Positions 1 through 8,384 of a DNA stretch of 23,187 bases are shown here, one piece after another (the first letter of the stretch is position 1; every line of letters starts with the position of its first letter). A program made the translations under genes and the position numbers. Under the pieces are notes generated by a model. It was not told the origin of the DNA. It made no database searches and worked only from the letters and a program-made list of their open reading frames with translations. The stretch comes from an uncultured Bacilli bacterium (GTDB lineage Bacteria; Bacillota_I; Bacilli_A; RF39; UBA660), in assembly GCA_947628635.1 (NCBI GenBank), contig CANRAX010000005.1:1-23187 (forward strand), written 5' to 3'.

Positions 1-611
1 CCAGTTCTTTGATAATAATTATATCCAATATATGAAATAGCTTTTACCTTATCTGCTTTTACTATTATTAAAGGAGTTAAGCCATAGTCTTCATGAAATG
101 TTTGCTCTTTAAATTTAAAGTTTTCTTTTAAAAAATAACTTCTTTTATAGGCATAACACCAAGCATTTTCAACAAAGTGATATTTACTAATTAAAGTGAA
201 GGCCTCTTCACCTGTTTTATTAGAAAAAGGTATTTCATTATATTTTACTAAATTATAATTATTATCAACTGTTTGTATTTGAAATCTTACTACATCAGGA
301 TCATCTTGAAGAGCATTAGCTAATTCTTTTAATAAGTCTTTTTCAAAATAATCATCACTGTCTAAAAATAGTAAGTATTCACCTTTAGCTTCTTTTATAC
401 CTCTATTTCTAGCACTTGATAAGCCTTGATTTTTTTGTGAAATTATTTTATAAGGATATTTTTTGGCAATAGCTAAACTTTTATCTGTTGAGCCATCATT
501 AACTATTATAACTTCATAATCAGTAAATGTTTGTTCTGAAACACTTTTTAAGGCTCTATCTATATAATTTTCTACGTTATAAACAGGAATGATTATACTA
601 AACTTAACCAT
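1..611 (-). CDS. GT2 family glycosyltransferase, 3' end beyond the window
   Basis: This is the first 203 residues of a family 2 (GT-A fold) glycosyltransferase; the C-terminus lies outside the left edge. The reading begins MVKFSIIIPVYNVENYIDRA, the classic GT2 N-terminus. It then has NDGSTD around residues 39-44 (nucleotide-sugar binding), the SSARNRGI segment, and LDSDDYF, whose DSD is the metal-binding DxD motif. The family transfers a sugar from a nucleotide-sugar donor to a lipid- or polysaccharide-linked acceptor at the cytoplasmic face. The ATG at 611 follows a GAGGTG ribosome site lying inside the end of the upstream gene, whose stop is only 1 base away, so the two are very probably co-transcribed and translationally coupled. 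Together they point to capsule, exopolysaccharide or teichuronic-acid-like polymer synthesis. Acceptor and sugar cannot be told from sequence. Confidence 0.9.
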   Translation of the reverse strand, partial: MVKFSIIIPVYNVENYIDRALKSVSEQTFTDYEVIIVNDGSTDKSLAIAKKYPYKIISQKNQGLSSARNRGIKEAKGEYLLFLDSDDYFEKDLLKELANALQDDPDVVRFQIQTVDNNYNLVKYNEIPFSNKTGEEAFTLISKYHFVENAWCYAYKRSYFLKENFKFKEQTFHEDYGLTPLIIVKADKVKAISYIGYNYYQRT

Positions 612-612
612 T

Positions 613-2907
613 TTACACCTCATCAAATATTTTTTCTAATTTTTTAATACGTAATTTCTGTATTTTATCAATATTAATATCCTTAAATTTTTTGTTACTT
701 TTTAATATTTTTTTAACTTCTTTAACCATTCTTTTTTCATCTTTAGGAATAATATGAGCATAGTCTATTCCAAAATTTATGTTATCATCGCTTACATCTA
801 TCGTAGTAATATATATTTTTTTAAGAGCAATAGCTTCTAGGTACACTACTGGAAAGCCCTCATACTCAGATGTAAGTAATAAATAGTCAGCTTCCTTCAT
901 ATATGGATAAGGATTTGATTTAGGTCCTAAGAAAAATACTTTATCCGTTAAACCTAACTCTTTAACTAAATCTTGATACATATTTTCATCTGGACCAGAA
1001 CCAATTATCCACAATTCACAATTTATTTCTTTCATTAAATTAATCGCTCTTGTTAATCTTTTTTGTCCTTCATCAAGTCTGCCTACAAATACTAATAATT
1101 TTTTATCTTTAGGATGTTCTACTGTTATTTTTTCTAAACTATTTTCTTTTATTTTTTTAGTATCTATAAAATTATTAAATACTTTAACTCTATCTTTTAG
1201 ATTAGGATAAAACTTTAAAAAAGAGCTAGCGGACTCATTTGATACAAAAATTATATGATTAAATTTATCTACTTTTCTACTGTCAAAAAATTCTCTAAAT
1301 TCTTTTTCTTCATAAATATCGCCATAATTATTATGAACATATAAACAAGTATTACTTGAGGCAATTTTTACTAATTTATTAGAACTATAACTATATGTTG
1401 TGTAGCAGCAACTAAAATCATAATTTTGATAATTATATATTTCAAAAATTACTTTCCTTAAATAATTAACTACTTTTCTTACTAAAACAAAATTATTGGT
1501 ACTAACTTTTACTTCTCTTAAAGTGACATTTTTATTTAATTCTCTTAAAAATTTACCCTTCTTTTCTTCTAAAACTAAAGTTACATTATATTTGTTATAA
1601 TTAATATTATCAAGTAAAATTACTTGGGCTTTTTCAATACCGCCTATATCTAAATTAACATCAGCAAATAATAAATCCTTTTTCTTACGTTTACTAAGAG
1701 AAATTATTAAAAGTGAAGAAATAAAACTAACTGATGGTCCAGTAATAATATGACCTGTGAAAAAACTCAAAAAGATAATTAGAAAGAAACTTAAATAAAG
1801 CATATAATTTTGATAATTTATTTTTAAAGAATTTCTTAGAACTTTAAAAATAACATATAATACAATTCCAAAGAAAATTATAAAACCTACTATTCCATGA
1901 GAAAATAATATGTCAAAATAATCCATCTCAACCATCTTAGTTTTTACTTTATTTTTATAATATCCTATTCCAAATAATTTTTGGTAAATAGGAGCTTTTT
2001 CATAAAGTTTATGTTTTCTTGCTAAAAAAGTTAAACGCTGACTAAAGATAAAATGGTCAACTAATTTTTCATCCGTAAAAACATCTGTAATACTGTCTAA
2101 GCCTAAATAGTCTAAATGTGTTTTTATATTTTTATAAAAATTTGTTTTAGGTAAGATAAAAACTAAGGCTAAAGATGAGGTAATAACAATAACTAAGGAT
2201 ATTAATATAACTTTATAAGATTTTTCTTTGAAACTTTTTATCCAAAGATAAAGTAAAGAGAAAAATATTGTTATTGTAAAAGCAAGTAAAGGCGTTTTTG
2301 TTCCTATCATTAAGATAACGGCTAAGTAAATAAGAATTGTTATTATAGAAAATATATTTTTCTTTTTTAGTAAAATTATAAACATAAGTGGTGTTAATAA
2401 AGAAAGAATTCCACTTATTTCATTAGCTGAATTATAAAAACCTAGTGTTCCTGCTTTAGTAATTTCATATGTTTTATAACCAGCATTAAAAAGTAGAGGA
2501 ATAAAAATACATATCAAATAAAGGAATAAAGTCGTAAAAAAAGTCATTTTACTAATTTTTATATCATCTTTTAAAGAATATAATGTTACAAGTATAATAG
2601 GAAAATAAAATACTTTTATAAGTTCTTGTAACTCTTTCAAAAAATTAGTAGGATAAAATATCTTACCTATTAGAAATAAAATGCAATAAAAGCCGATTAA
2701 TAAATACGGTAGAAGAAGTTTTTTCTTTTTATAAATAATAAGTGCAATGAATATAATAGACAACATAAATAATACTTTTAATACAATACCTAATGTTAAA
2801 TTACTATTTAATAAATGAATATTAAGTCCAGTAATTAAATCCAAAAAAGGTTGAAAAAGTAAAAAGCTTGCTACAAAGATATTTATATTTTTTTTAATTT
2901 TATCCAT
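613..2907 (-). CDS. Fusion of O-antigen ligase/polymerase-like membrane domain with GT4 glycosyltransferase
   Basis: A 764-residue protein with two parts. Residues 1-405 are a polytopic membrane domain with about ten hydrophobic segments and a large extracytoplasmic loop (about 255-330). Features such as GFYNSANEISG (156-166), TKTPLLAF (203-210) and EMDYFDILFSHGIVGF (327-342) resemble the Wzy/O-antigen ligase superfamily, which polymerises or ligates lipid-linked glycans. After a KRKKK boundary, residues 411-764 are a complete GT-B, family 4 glycosyltransferase: the N-terminal GGIEKAQ (422-428), VFVGRLDEGQKR (607-617) and the EX7E donor site (E683 and E691 in EGFPVVYLE). The join is in frame with no internal stop or ribosome site, so this looks like a genuine fusion. 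The ATG at 2907 has an AGAGGG ribosome site and an extended -10 promoter upstream. It heads a minus-strand operon with the GT2 gene. A protein coupling polymerisation to sugar addition is an inference. Confidence 0.85.
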   Translation of the reverse strand: MDKIKKNINIFVASFLLFQPFLDLITGLNIHLLNSNLTLGIVLKVLFMLSIIFIALIIYKKKKLLLPYLLIGFYCILFLIGKIFYPTNFLKELQELIKVFYFPIILVTLYSLKDDIKISKMTFFTTLFLYLICIFIPLLFNAGYKTYEITKAGTLGFYNSANEISGILSLLTPLMFIILLKKKNIFSIITILIYLAVILMIGTKTPLLAFTITIFFSLLYLWIKSFKEKSYKVILISLVIVITSSLALVFILPKTNFYKNIKTHLDYLGLDSITDVFTDEKLVDHFIFSQRLTFLARKHKLYEKAPIYQKLFGIGYYKNKVKTKMVEMDYFDILFSHGIVGFIIFFGIVLYVIFKVLRNSLKINYQNYMLYLSFFLIIFLSFFTGHIITGPSVSFISSLLIISLSKRKKKDLLFADVNLDIGGIEKAQVILLDNINYNKYNVTLVLEEKKGKFLRELNKNVTLREVKVSTNNFVLVRKVVNYLRKVIFEIYNYQNYDFSCCYTTYSYSSNKLVKIASSNTCLYVHNNYGDIYEEKEFREFFDSRKVDKFNHIIFVSNESASSFLKFYPNLKDRVKVFNNFIDTKKIKENSLEKITVEHPKDKKLLVFVGRLDEGQKRLTRAINLMKEINCELWIIGSGPDENMYQDLVKELGLTDKVFFLGPKSNPYPYMKEADYLLLTSEYEGFPVVYLEAIALKKIYITTIDVSDDNINFGIDYAHIIPKDEKRMVKEVKKILKSNKKFKDINIDKIQKLRIKKLEKIFDEV

Positions 2908-2946
2908 TACCTACATCCCTCTTCTCTTAATTCTCTATTTATTTTA

Positions 2947-2975
2947 ATTATAGCATGGAGAAAGGACAATAGTAA
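2947..2975 (-). promoter_or_regulatory. Promoter of the polysaccharide operon
   Basis: On the minus strand an extended -10, TGCTATAAT (2955-2947), stands about 40 bases before the ATG at 2907. A weak -35, TTACTA (2975-2970), lies 17 bases further upstream. The extended -10 would compensate for the poor -35. Confidence 0.55.
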
Positions 2976-3072
2976 ATTAAAGTTGATGTTTTTCTTATAA
3001 AAACCTTTTCAATAATATTAAATAGTCTTTAAACTTTACTTTTCTTATTTACATATAAATAGACATTTTTTT

Positions 3073-3094
3073 ACATTTTAAAGGGCTTAAATGT
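3073..3094. repeat. Imperfect inverted repeat upstream of the PASTA gene
   Basis: ACATTTTAA (3073-3081) can pair with TTAAATGT (3087-3094) with one bulged T, forming an 8-bp stem followed by a T-rich run. It lies just upstream of the likely PASTA-gene -35, so it could be an operator or a weak terminator. Nothing decides between these. Confidence 0.3.
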
Positions 3095-3122
3095 TTCTAT
3101 TTTTTCCTATATATTATATAAT
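3094..3122 (+). promoter_or_regulatory. Likely promoter of the PASTA gene
   Basis: A perfect TATAAT at 3117-3122 with a weak TTTCTA -35 at 3094-3099 (17-base spacer). A second TATAAT at 3125-3130 is too close to the ribosome site to be preferred. Confidence 0.4.
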
Positions 3123-3146
3123 TATATAATAATAGAGGTGGTAAAT

Positions 3147-5234
3147 TTGGCAAAAAAGAAAAAAGAAGATACGAAGTCTATTAGACAGACAGAATATCGT
3201 GTAGAAAAAAATAAAAAGAAAGAAAATAATATAGAAAAAAATAAAGAGAATTCTATAAAAACTAAGAAAAATGAAGAAGCAAAAGTAGAAAAAGATGAAA
3301 ATTTGTCAACAGAATTTGTGGAAAAAGGTTTACCTGTTGTGAATAAAGTTGATAATGAGAATAAGTTAAATAATCAAGTTATAAGGAATGATAAAATGGA
3401 AAATAAAAACGGGCGTGTTTTTGTAAATTTCTTTTTATGTTTTATTCTATTAATTGGTTTAGTTTTCTTTTTGCTTAATTTATATTTAAGTAAAAATTCA
3501 ATGGATCTTTTTAAAGTAGTTAGTTTTTTACTCCTAATGTTATTTACAATTTTCTTTGTACCAATAGGACTTAGAAGTAAAAATAAGAAAATGACTTTTA
3601 TAGCTTCTTTACTATTAGGAGGATATTTTAGTATAGGTATTTATACTAGTTTAACAGGTAAAGTTGATAGTCAAACTTTAACAAGTGGAATGAAAGATTT
3701 TACTAATAAAAATCTTACAGAAGTAGTTAAATGGGCAGAAAAAAATAGTATAAATTTAAATCAAGAATATGAATATAGTGATATGATTGATGAATATGAA
3801 ATAATTAATCAAAGTGTAAAAGTTGGTACTAATTTAAAAAAAGTCAAGGATTTAACTGTTGTTGTTAGTGAGGGACCTAATCCAAATAAAGAAGTAATGG
3901 TACCTGATATGGTATCGTGGGATACTGAAAGAGTTATCAATTTCGTTTTAGAAAATTATTTATCAAATGTGGAAGTTGAATTTGTTCAGTCTGATAAAGC
4001 TGTTGATACAGTAATTGAACAAAGTAAAGCTGGAAACTTAAAAAGAAATGAAGAGTTGAAAATAACTTTCTCTTATGGGCAAGAGTTAGGTTATGATGAA
4101 GTTAAGTTAATTGATTTTACTAATAAAACAGAGTTTGAAGTAATGTTTTATATGAAGCAACATCATTTAAATTATGAGTTTAAACGTGATTTCTCTGAAA
4201 AAATAAAAAGAAATTTAGCAATGAAGCAAAATAAAGAACCTGGCACAAGTGTTAAAATTGAAGATGAAACAATTGAAGTTACTTTTAGTAAGGGAAAAGA
4301 AATCGTAATTCCTAATCTTTTAGGCATGTCTATGAGTCAAATCACAGAATGGGTTATTGAAAATAGGTTAAAATTAGAATTTAGTGATAAATATGATGAA
4401 AAAGTAAAGGCTAATAAAGTTCTTAGTGTTAATTACAAAAAAGGTGATAAAGTTGAACAAGGTGAAACAATTAAAGTAGTTATTTCTAAAGGAAGCTTGA
4501 AAATGCCAAAATTTTCTTCATTTGAAGACTTCAGAACTTGGGCTGATAAATATGAACTTAAATATGAAGAAAAACATGAGTTTAGTAGTTCCGTTAAAGC
4601 TGGTGAAGTCATTAGTTATTCCTACAAAACGGGAGAAGTTATTAAAAATGATGATGTTATTATAGTTACTATTTCTGATGGTGAGGCTGTAAAGGTACCA
4701 GCATTAGATGGGCTTAAAAAGAGTGAAGTTGAAACAAGACTTAATAAGTTAGGTTTAAAGTATTCTTTCGTATATAAATATAGTGATAACATTAAAGAAG
4801 GTTCGGTAATTAGTCAATCAATTAGTGCTGGCAGTGAAATAGCAAAAACTACAACAATAACAATAACTTTGAGTAAAGGTCCAAAGCCGGCTGATAGTGA
4901 TGAGGGCAAAAATAATACTACTCAAAGTAATAATGATGAAGAAAAAGAAAAGCCTTGTGTAAAAGAAACGAAGACTATTCAAGGAAATATAAGAAATGTT
5001 TATAATGTCAATTTTGGATCTACATTTAGTGTTTTCAAAGCAGCTTACGAAAAGTTCTTTGCAGAAAATTTTCCTAATGCTACTATTAAAGTAATAGGTC
5101 TAGGTGATTCTGGAGCCGTAGCTGGTTCGCCAATTGGGTGTACATATGGTGGTGCCCCAAGTAATTGTGTTACGATAGGAAGTGAAATAACTAGTTGTAA
5201 TGGGGTTACATATTACTTTGTAATAGCCCAATAA
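3147..5234 (+). CDS. PASTA-repeat membrane protein without a kinase domain
   Basis: The start is placed at TTG 3147 because the GTG at 3138 is itself part of the ribosome site (GAGGTGG, 3135-3141), giving 695 residues. Numbering below counts from the GTG at 3138; subtract 3 for the TTG start. Residues 1-92 are cytoplasmic, very rich in Lys, Glu and Asn. Three hydrophobic segments follow (about 94-117, 123-145, 152-172), putting the rest outside. Six PASTA-like repeats run from about 185 to 583, each ending in a strand such as VVVSEGP, VTFSKGK, VVISKG, VTISDG or ITLSKGP. PASTA domains bind peptidoglycan fragments and usually sit on Ser/Thr kinases or penicillin-binding proteins; neither catalytic domain is present. 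After a low-complexity linker comes a roughly 90-residue C-terminal domain with four cysteines (607, 668, 677, 687), suggesting disulfides. It is a single-gene unit with its own promoter and terminator. A cell-wall sensor or anchor is plausible, not shown. Confidence 0.85.
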   Translation: MAKKKKEDTKSIRQTEYRVEKNKKKENNIEKNKENSIKTKKNEEAKVEKDENLSTEFVEKGLPVVNKVDNENKLNNQVIRNDKMENKNGRVFVNFFLCFILLIGLVFFLLNLYLSKNSMDLFKVVSFLLLMLFTIFFVPIGLRSKNKKMTFIASLLLGGYFSIGIYTSLTGKVDSQTLTSGMKDFTNKNLTEVVKWAEKNSINLNQEYEYSDMIDEYEIINQSVKVGTNLKKVKDLTVVVSEGPNPNKEVMVPDMVSWDTERVINFVLENYLSNVEVEFVQSDKAVDTVIEQSKAGNLKRNEELKITFSYGQELGYDEVKLIDFTNKTEFEVMFYMKQHHLNYEFKRDFSEKIKRNLAMKQNKEPGTSVKIEDETIEVTFSKGKEIVIPNLLGMSMSQITEWVIENRLKLEFSDKYDEKVKANKVLSVNYKKGDKVEQGETIKVVISKGSLKMPKFSSFEDFRTWADKYELKYEEKHEFSSSVKAGEVISYSYKTGEVIKNDDVIIVTISDGEAVKVPALDGLKKSEVETRLNKLGLKYSFVYKYSDNIKEGSVISQSISAGSEIAKTTTITITLSKGPKPADSDEGKNNTTQSNNDEEKEKPCVKETKTIQGNIRNVYNVNFGSTFSVFKAAYEKFFAENFPNATIKVIGLGDSGAVAGSPIGCTYGGAPSNCVTIGSEITSCNGVTYYFVIAQ

Positions 5235-5249
5235 TTTGTAAAGAATTTT

Positions 5250-5280
5250 AAAACATGGTTTAAAAAAACTGTGTTTTTTT
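5250..5280 (+). terminator. Rho-independent terminator after the PASTA gene
   Basis: A 12-bp stem (5250-5261 with 5266-5277, including two G-U pairs), an AAAA loop and a run of T residues to 5280, starting 15 bases after the stop codon. Confidence 0.75.
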
Positions 5281-5303
5281 ATGCTAAAAATGCAAATTGC
5301 AAA

Positions 5304-5331
5304 TGAAAAAAGCTATACAAAAATATAGCTT
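5304..5331 (-). terminator. Terminator overlapping the 3' end of nrdG1
   Basis: On the minus strand AAGCTATA and TATAGCTT form a perfect 8-bp stem with a six-base loop, followed by a T run. The TAG stop of nrdG1 (5315-5313) lies inside the 3' arm, so the hairpin also encodes the last residues of the protein. It ends the nrdD1 operon and converges on the PASTA-gene terminator. Confidence 0.75.
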
Positions 5332-5864
5332 GGTTTTTCATAATGATTAGAATTATCTTTTTCCTCTTTATATTTTTCAACTAATACTACTTGATTAGTT
5401 TCTAAACTTTTTGGAACATCAATAATTCTTTGATTTCTAGAGCCTTTAAAATATAAATCATAACTTTTTTCTTCTAAAATAAATTTGCCATCCACCAAAA
5501 CATCAATGTTTTCAAGTAATTTATGATATTTTGGATTTTGAAGCATTTTTTCATAAGTATAGCCCGTGTAACACCAAACATTTAGGCCCATATCGTGAGC
5601 TGTTTGTGCAAGAATTGTGCATGCTTCACTTTGACAAACAGGATCGCCCCCTGACAAAGTTATGCCATCTTGATTTTTAAGTTCTTTAAGTTCAGCTATA
5701 ACATCATCTATATCTACTAGAACTCCTGCATTAAAATCATGAGTACCTGGATTATGGCAACCAGGACAATTATGTGGACAACCTTGAGTCCAGACAACTG
5801 TCCTAACACCTTCTCCATCGACAATAGAATCTGGCTGTAAATCAGCTGCTAATCTAATTTTCAT
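5313..5864 (-). CDS. nrdG: Anaerobic ribonucleoside-triphosphate reductase activating protein (NrdG), copy 1
   Basis: A 183-residue radical-SAM activase of class III ribonucleotide reductase. It cleaves S-adenosylmethionine at a 4Fe-4S cluster and removes a hydrogen from the glycyl-radical glycine of NrdD. The cluster motif CxxxCxxC is C29, C33, C36 in QGCPHNCPGCHN; SGGDP at 71-75 binds the SAM amino group; IVDGEGVR at 14-21 and the DVLVDGKF segment are typical of NrdG. Length matches the family (about 150-190). The ATG at 5864 overlaps the preceding 57-residue glycyl-radical gene by 11 bases and has only a weak ribosome site, which implies translational coupling to its own substrate domain. 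Last gene of the nrdD1 operon. Confidence 0.93.
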   Translation of the reverse strand: MKIRLAADLQPDSIVDGEGVRTVVWTQGCPHNCPGCHNPGTHDFNAGVLVDIDDVIAELKELKNQDGITLSGGDPVCQSEACTILAQTAHDMGLNVWCYTGYTYEKMLQNPKYHKLLENIDVLVDGKFILEEKSYDLYFKGSRNQRIIDVPKSLETNQVVLVEKYKEEKDNSNHYEKPSYIFV

Positions 5865-6027
5865 TGTTTTTAGCTTCTTTATTTAGTTCATTTAGACCAC
5901 TATGTTTTACACGATCTCTTTCTTCAGCTCTTTTACCATTATTAAATCTTGATACATCTCCTGCAAGATATCCTGTAACTCTTCTTATTCTTTCGAACCC
6001 TTGTCCTTGTCCTATTACTTTTTCCAT
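5854..6027 (-). CDS. Detached glycyl radical domain of class III ribonucleotide reductase (57 residues)
   Basis: A small gene between nrdD1 and nrdG1. The protein begins MEKVIGQGQGFERIRRVTGY and continues with LAGDVSRFNNGKRAEERD and RVKHSG. The RRVTGYL segment, with G19 as the radical glycine, and the SRFNxxKRAEERDRVKH tail match the C-terminus normally fused to NrdD. The 772-residue nrdD1 just upstream stops after its Cys cluster and lacks this segment, so the two pieces complement each other. It is a real gene rather than a sequencing split. Its ATG follows a strong AAGGGAGG ribosome site, a 38-base spacer separates it from the nrdD1 stop, the frame differs, and it has its own N-terminal extension (MEKVIGQGQG). 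It overlaps nrdG1 by 11 bases. Presumed role: a separately translated, activatable radical subunit that docks on NrdD1. Confidence 0.85.
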   Translation of the reverse strand: MEKVIGQGQGFERIRRVTGYLAGDVSRFNNGKRAEERDRVKHSGLNELNKEAKNNEN

Positions 6028-6065
6028 ATTTTTTCCTCCCTTAATAATTATTTTTTTATTTTAAA

Positions 6066-8384
6066 CTATTCACAACATTTGTTATCAATAGATGTAACTT
6101 TTTCAAGTGGAACCCCTTCAAATTCCTTACGTCCACAACCTGGACATACATCATTTATAACTCCAACGTATCCACATACAGGATCCCTATCTACTGGGTG
6201 ATTAACTGCTCCATAACCGATACCAGCTTCTTTCATTGTTCGAATAACTCTTTCAAAAGCTGATACATTAGAAGCAGTGTCTCCATCTAATTCTATGTAA
6301 GAAATGTGTCCACCATTCGTTAAAGCATGATATGGTGCTTCAGTATAAAGTTTATCGTGAATACTAATATGATAATACACTGGAACATGGAATGAATTAG
6401 TGTAATATTCTCTATCAGTAACACCTTTAATCTTTCCATAAATTGCCTTGTCTATTGCTGTGAAGCGTCCAGACAAACCTTCAGCTGGAGTAGCTAAACA
6501 AGCAAAATTTAAATGGTATCTATCAACAAATTCATCACATTTTTTACGCATAAAGCTAATTATTTCTAAACCTAATTTTTGACTTTCTTCACTTTCACCA
6601 TGATGTTTACCAGTTAAGGCTTTTAAACATTCAGCAAGTCCAATAAAACCAATTGAAAGTGAACCATGCTTCCATACTTTTCTAAGTCTATCAGTAGGTT
6701 TTAATTTTTCACCATTAGTCCAAACACCTTGACCTAACAAGAATGGAAAGTTGTAGCAACGTTTATTACATTGAACTTCAAATCTTTCTAGCAACTGATC
6801 TTTAACGGTTTCCATTAAATAATCAAGTTCTTTATAAAAGCCTTTAATGTCAGCTTTATCTCTTTCTTTTAAAGCAATACCATATTTAATTCCAAGACGT
6901 GGTAAATTAATTGTTGTCCAAGATAAATTTCCTCGACCAACAACAACTTGATTGTCAGGAGCTGTAACATCAGCGATTACACGGGTCCTACAACCCATAT
7001 AAGAAATTTCTGTTCCTATATTACCTGGTTTATAATATTGTAAATTAAATGGGGCATCAATAAATGAGAAATTAGGGAAAAGTCTCTTAGCTGAAACTTT
7101 ACAAGCTAATCTAAATAAGTCATAATTTTTATCTTCCTTATTATAATTAATACCCTCTTTTACTTTAAATATTGATACTGGGAAAATTGGTGTTTCACCC
7201 TTTCCTAAACCTCTATCAGCTGATAATAAGAAATTTTTTATTACCATTCTTCCTTCTGGAGATGTATCAGTTCCAAAGTTAACTGATGAAAATGGTACTT
7301 GAGCTCCAGCTCTGGAATGCATAGTATTTAAGTTATGAATAAGGGCTTCCATTGCTTGCTGTGTAGCTCTATCTGTTTTTTGTAAAGCCTTTTCATAAGC
7401 TTTCTTAAATATTTCTTTTACACGATTTGAGGCTTTTTGATAATCAGTAAATGTTTCAACGTCTAATTCAATACTTTCTTGTTTATCAATTTCTCGAATA
7501 ATTCTATCTATATTAATATGTTCTAAGAAACCATCTAAATCAAGAAAATCATATATTGTTTGTTTAAATTGTTTTCTAAAAGTTTTTAAAACACCTGGAG
7601 CTAAGTAATAATCAAGTGCTGGGATGGCTTGGCCTCCATGTTGATCATTTTGATTAGCTTGAATAACAATAGCGGCTAAAGAACCATAAGTGCTGATATC
7701 TTGAGGTGGCCTTACAAAGCCATGTCCTGTATCAAAACCATTTTTAAATAATTTTGATAAATCAATTTGGCAACATGTTGTTGTTCCCATAGCTAGGAAA
7801 TCCATATCATGAATATGAATAGTGCCTTCATCATGCATCTTAGCATATTCTGGCTTCATTAAATAAGCTTTAGCAAATTCTTTTGAAACAGTTGCTCCAT
7901 ATTGAAGCATTGTTCCCATTGGAGAATTACCATCAATATTAGCATTTTCTCTTTTAGCATCTTCTTCATTTGCTGATTTTAATCCCAAATTTTCAAGTGA
8001 TTTTAAAAATTTGTGTGTTTTTTTATCAGCAAAGAATGATTGACGAGATGCATTTCTTCTATCTCTATATTCTGAAAAACTCTTGTAAACATCTTCATAG
8101 CCTTTTTTTGATAATTCTTCTTCTATTAAATCTTGAATTTCTTCTATTTGAACTTTATCATGATCTTTAGCTTCTTTTTCTAGTCTTTTTAAAACAGCTT
8201 GATAGATTTTCTGAACATCTTTACTAGTGTATTTTTTTTCTTTTTCTTCTTCATCATCATCTATTTCAACACTGTCAAAACCCTTTTTTATGGCTAAAGC
8301 AATTTTTTTACCATCAAAATCTACTTTTTTACCACTTCTTTTTACTACTTTTAAATTTTCTAAAATTTCGCTTACTTCTGCCAT
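6066..8384 (-). CDS. nrdD: Class III ribonucleoside-triphosphate reductase large part, lacking the glycyl radical domain (NrdD1)
   Basis: A 772-residue NrdD, the catalytic barrel that reduces ribonucleoside triphosphates to dNTPs anaerobically. Residues about 10-112 are an ATP-cone allosteric domain (VVKRSGKKVDFDGKKI). Active-site features are CC at 204-205, the finger-loop MGCR with C465 (thiyl radical position) and E585 in IGLAE; the last two cysteine sites plus the Glu fit the formate-using type by homology. C737, C747 and C750 lie in the C-terminal metal-binding region. The protein then ends with EKVTSIDNKCCE instead of the expected RxxGYL glycyl radical loop, which is encoded by the next gene (5854-6027). 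The paired C770-C771 at the new terminus is unusual. ATG at 8384 with a GAGAGGT ribosome site; first gene of a three-gene operon with its own promoter. Confidence 0.92.
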   Translation of the reverse strand: MAEVSEILENLKVVKRSGKKVDFDGKKIALAIKKGFDSVEIDDDEEEKEKKYTSKDVQKIYQAVLKRLEKEAKDHDKVQIEEIQDLIEEELSKKGYEDVYKSFSEYRDRRNASRQSFFADKKTHKFLKSLENLGLKSANEEDAKRENANIDGNSPMGTMLQYGATVSKEFAKAYLMKPEYAKMHDEGTIHIHDMDFLAMGTTTCCQIDLSKLFKNGFDTGHGFVRPPQDISTYGSLAAIVIQANQNDQHGGQAIPALDYYLAPGVLKTFRKQFKQTIYDFLDLDGFLEHINIDRIIREIDKQESIELDVETFTDYQKASNRVKEIFKKAYEKALQKTDRATQQAMEALIHNLNTMHSRAGAQVPFSSVNFGTDTSPEGRMVIKNFLLSADRGLGKGETPIFPVSIFKVKEGINYNKEDKNYDLFRLACKVSAKRLFPNFSFIDAPFNLQYYKPGNIGTEISYMGCRTRVIADVTAPDNQVVVGRGNLSWTTINLPRLGIKYGIALKERDKADIKGFYKELDYLMETVKDQLLERFEVQCNKRCYNFPFLLGQGVWTNGEKLKPTDRLRKVWKHGSLSIGFIGLAECLKALTGKHHGESEESQKLGLEIISFMRKKCDEFVDRYHLNFACLATPAEGLSGRFTAIDKAIYGKIKGVTDREYYTNSFHVPVYYHISIHDKLYTEAPYHALTNGGHISYIELDGDTASNVSAFERVIRTMKEAGIGYGAVNHPVDRDPVCGYVGVINDVCPGCGRKEFEGVPLEKVTSIDNKCCE

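Noticed and set aside
3138..3146. GTG 3138 as the start of the PASTA protein
   Set aside because: The GTG is part of the GAGGTGG ribosome site itself; TTG 3147 sits at the right distance.
5291..5304. TGCAAATTGCAAAT, resembling half of the TTGCA-containing operator at 11963-11978
   Set aside because: It is a direct, not inverted, repeat and lies between two convergent genes after their stops, where a promoter operator has no target.
6028..6068. Simple sequencing frameshift or readthrough as an explanation for the nrdD1 split
   Set aside because: The gap holds a strong AAGGGAGG site correctly spaced to an ATG, both proteins have extra residues at the new ends, and a single indel would not join the conserved segments cleanly.
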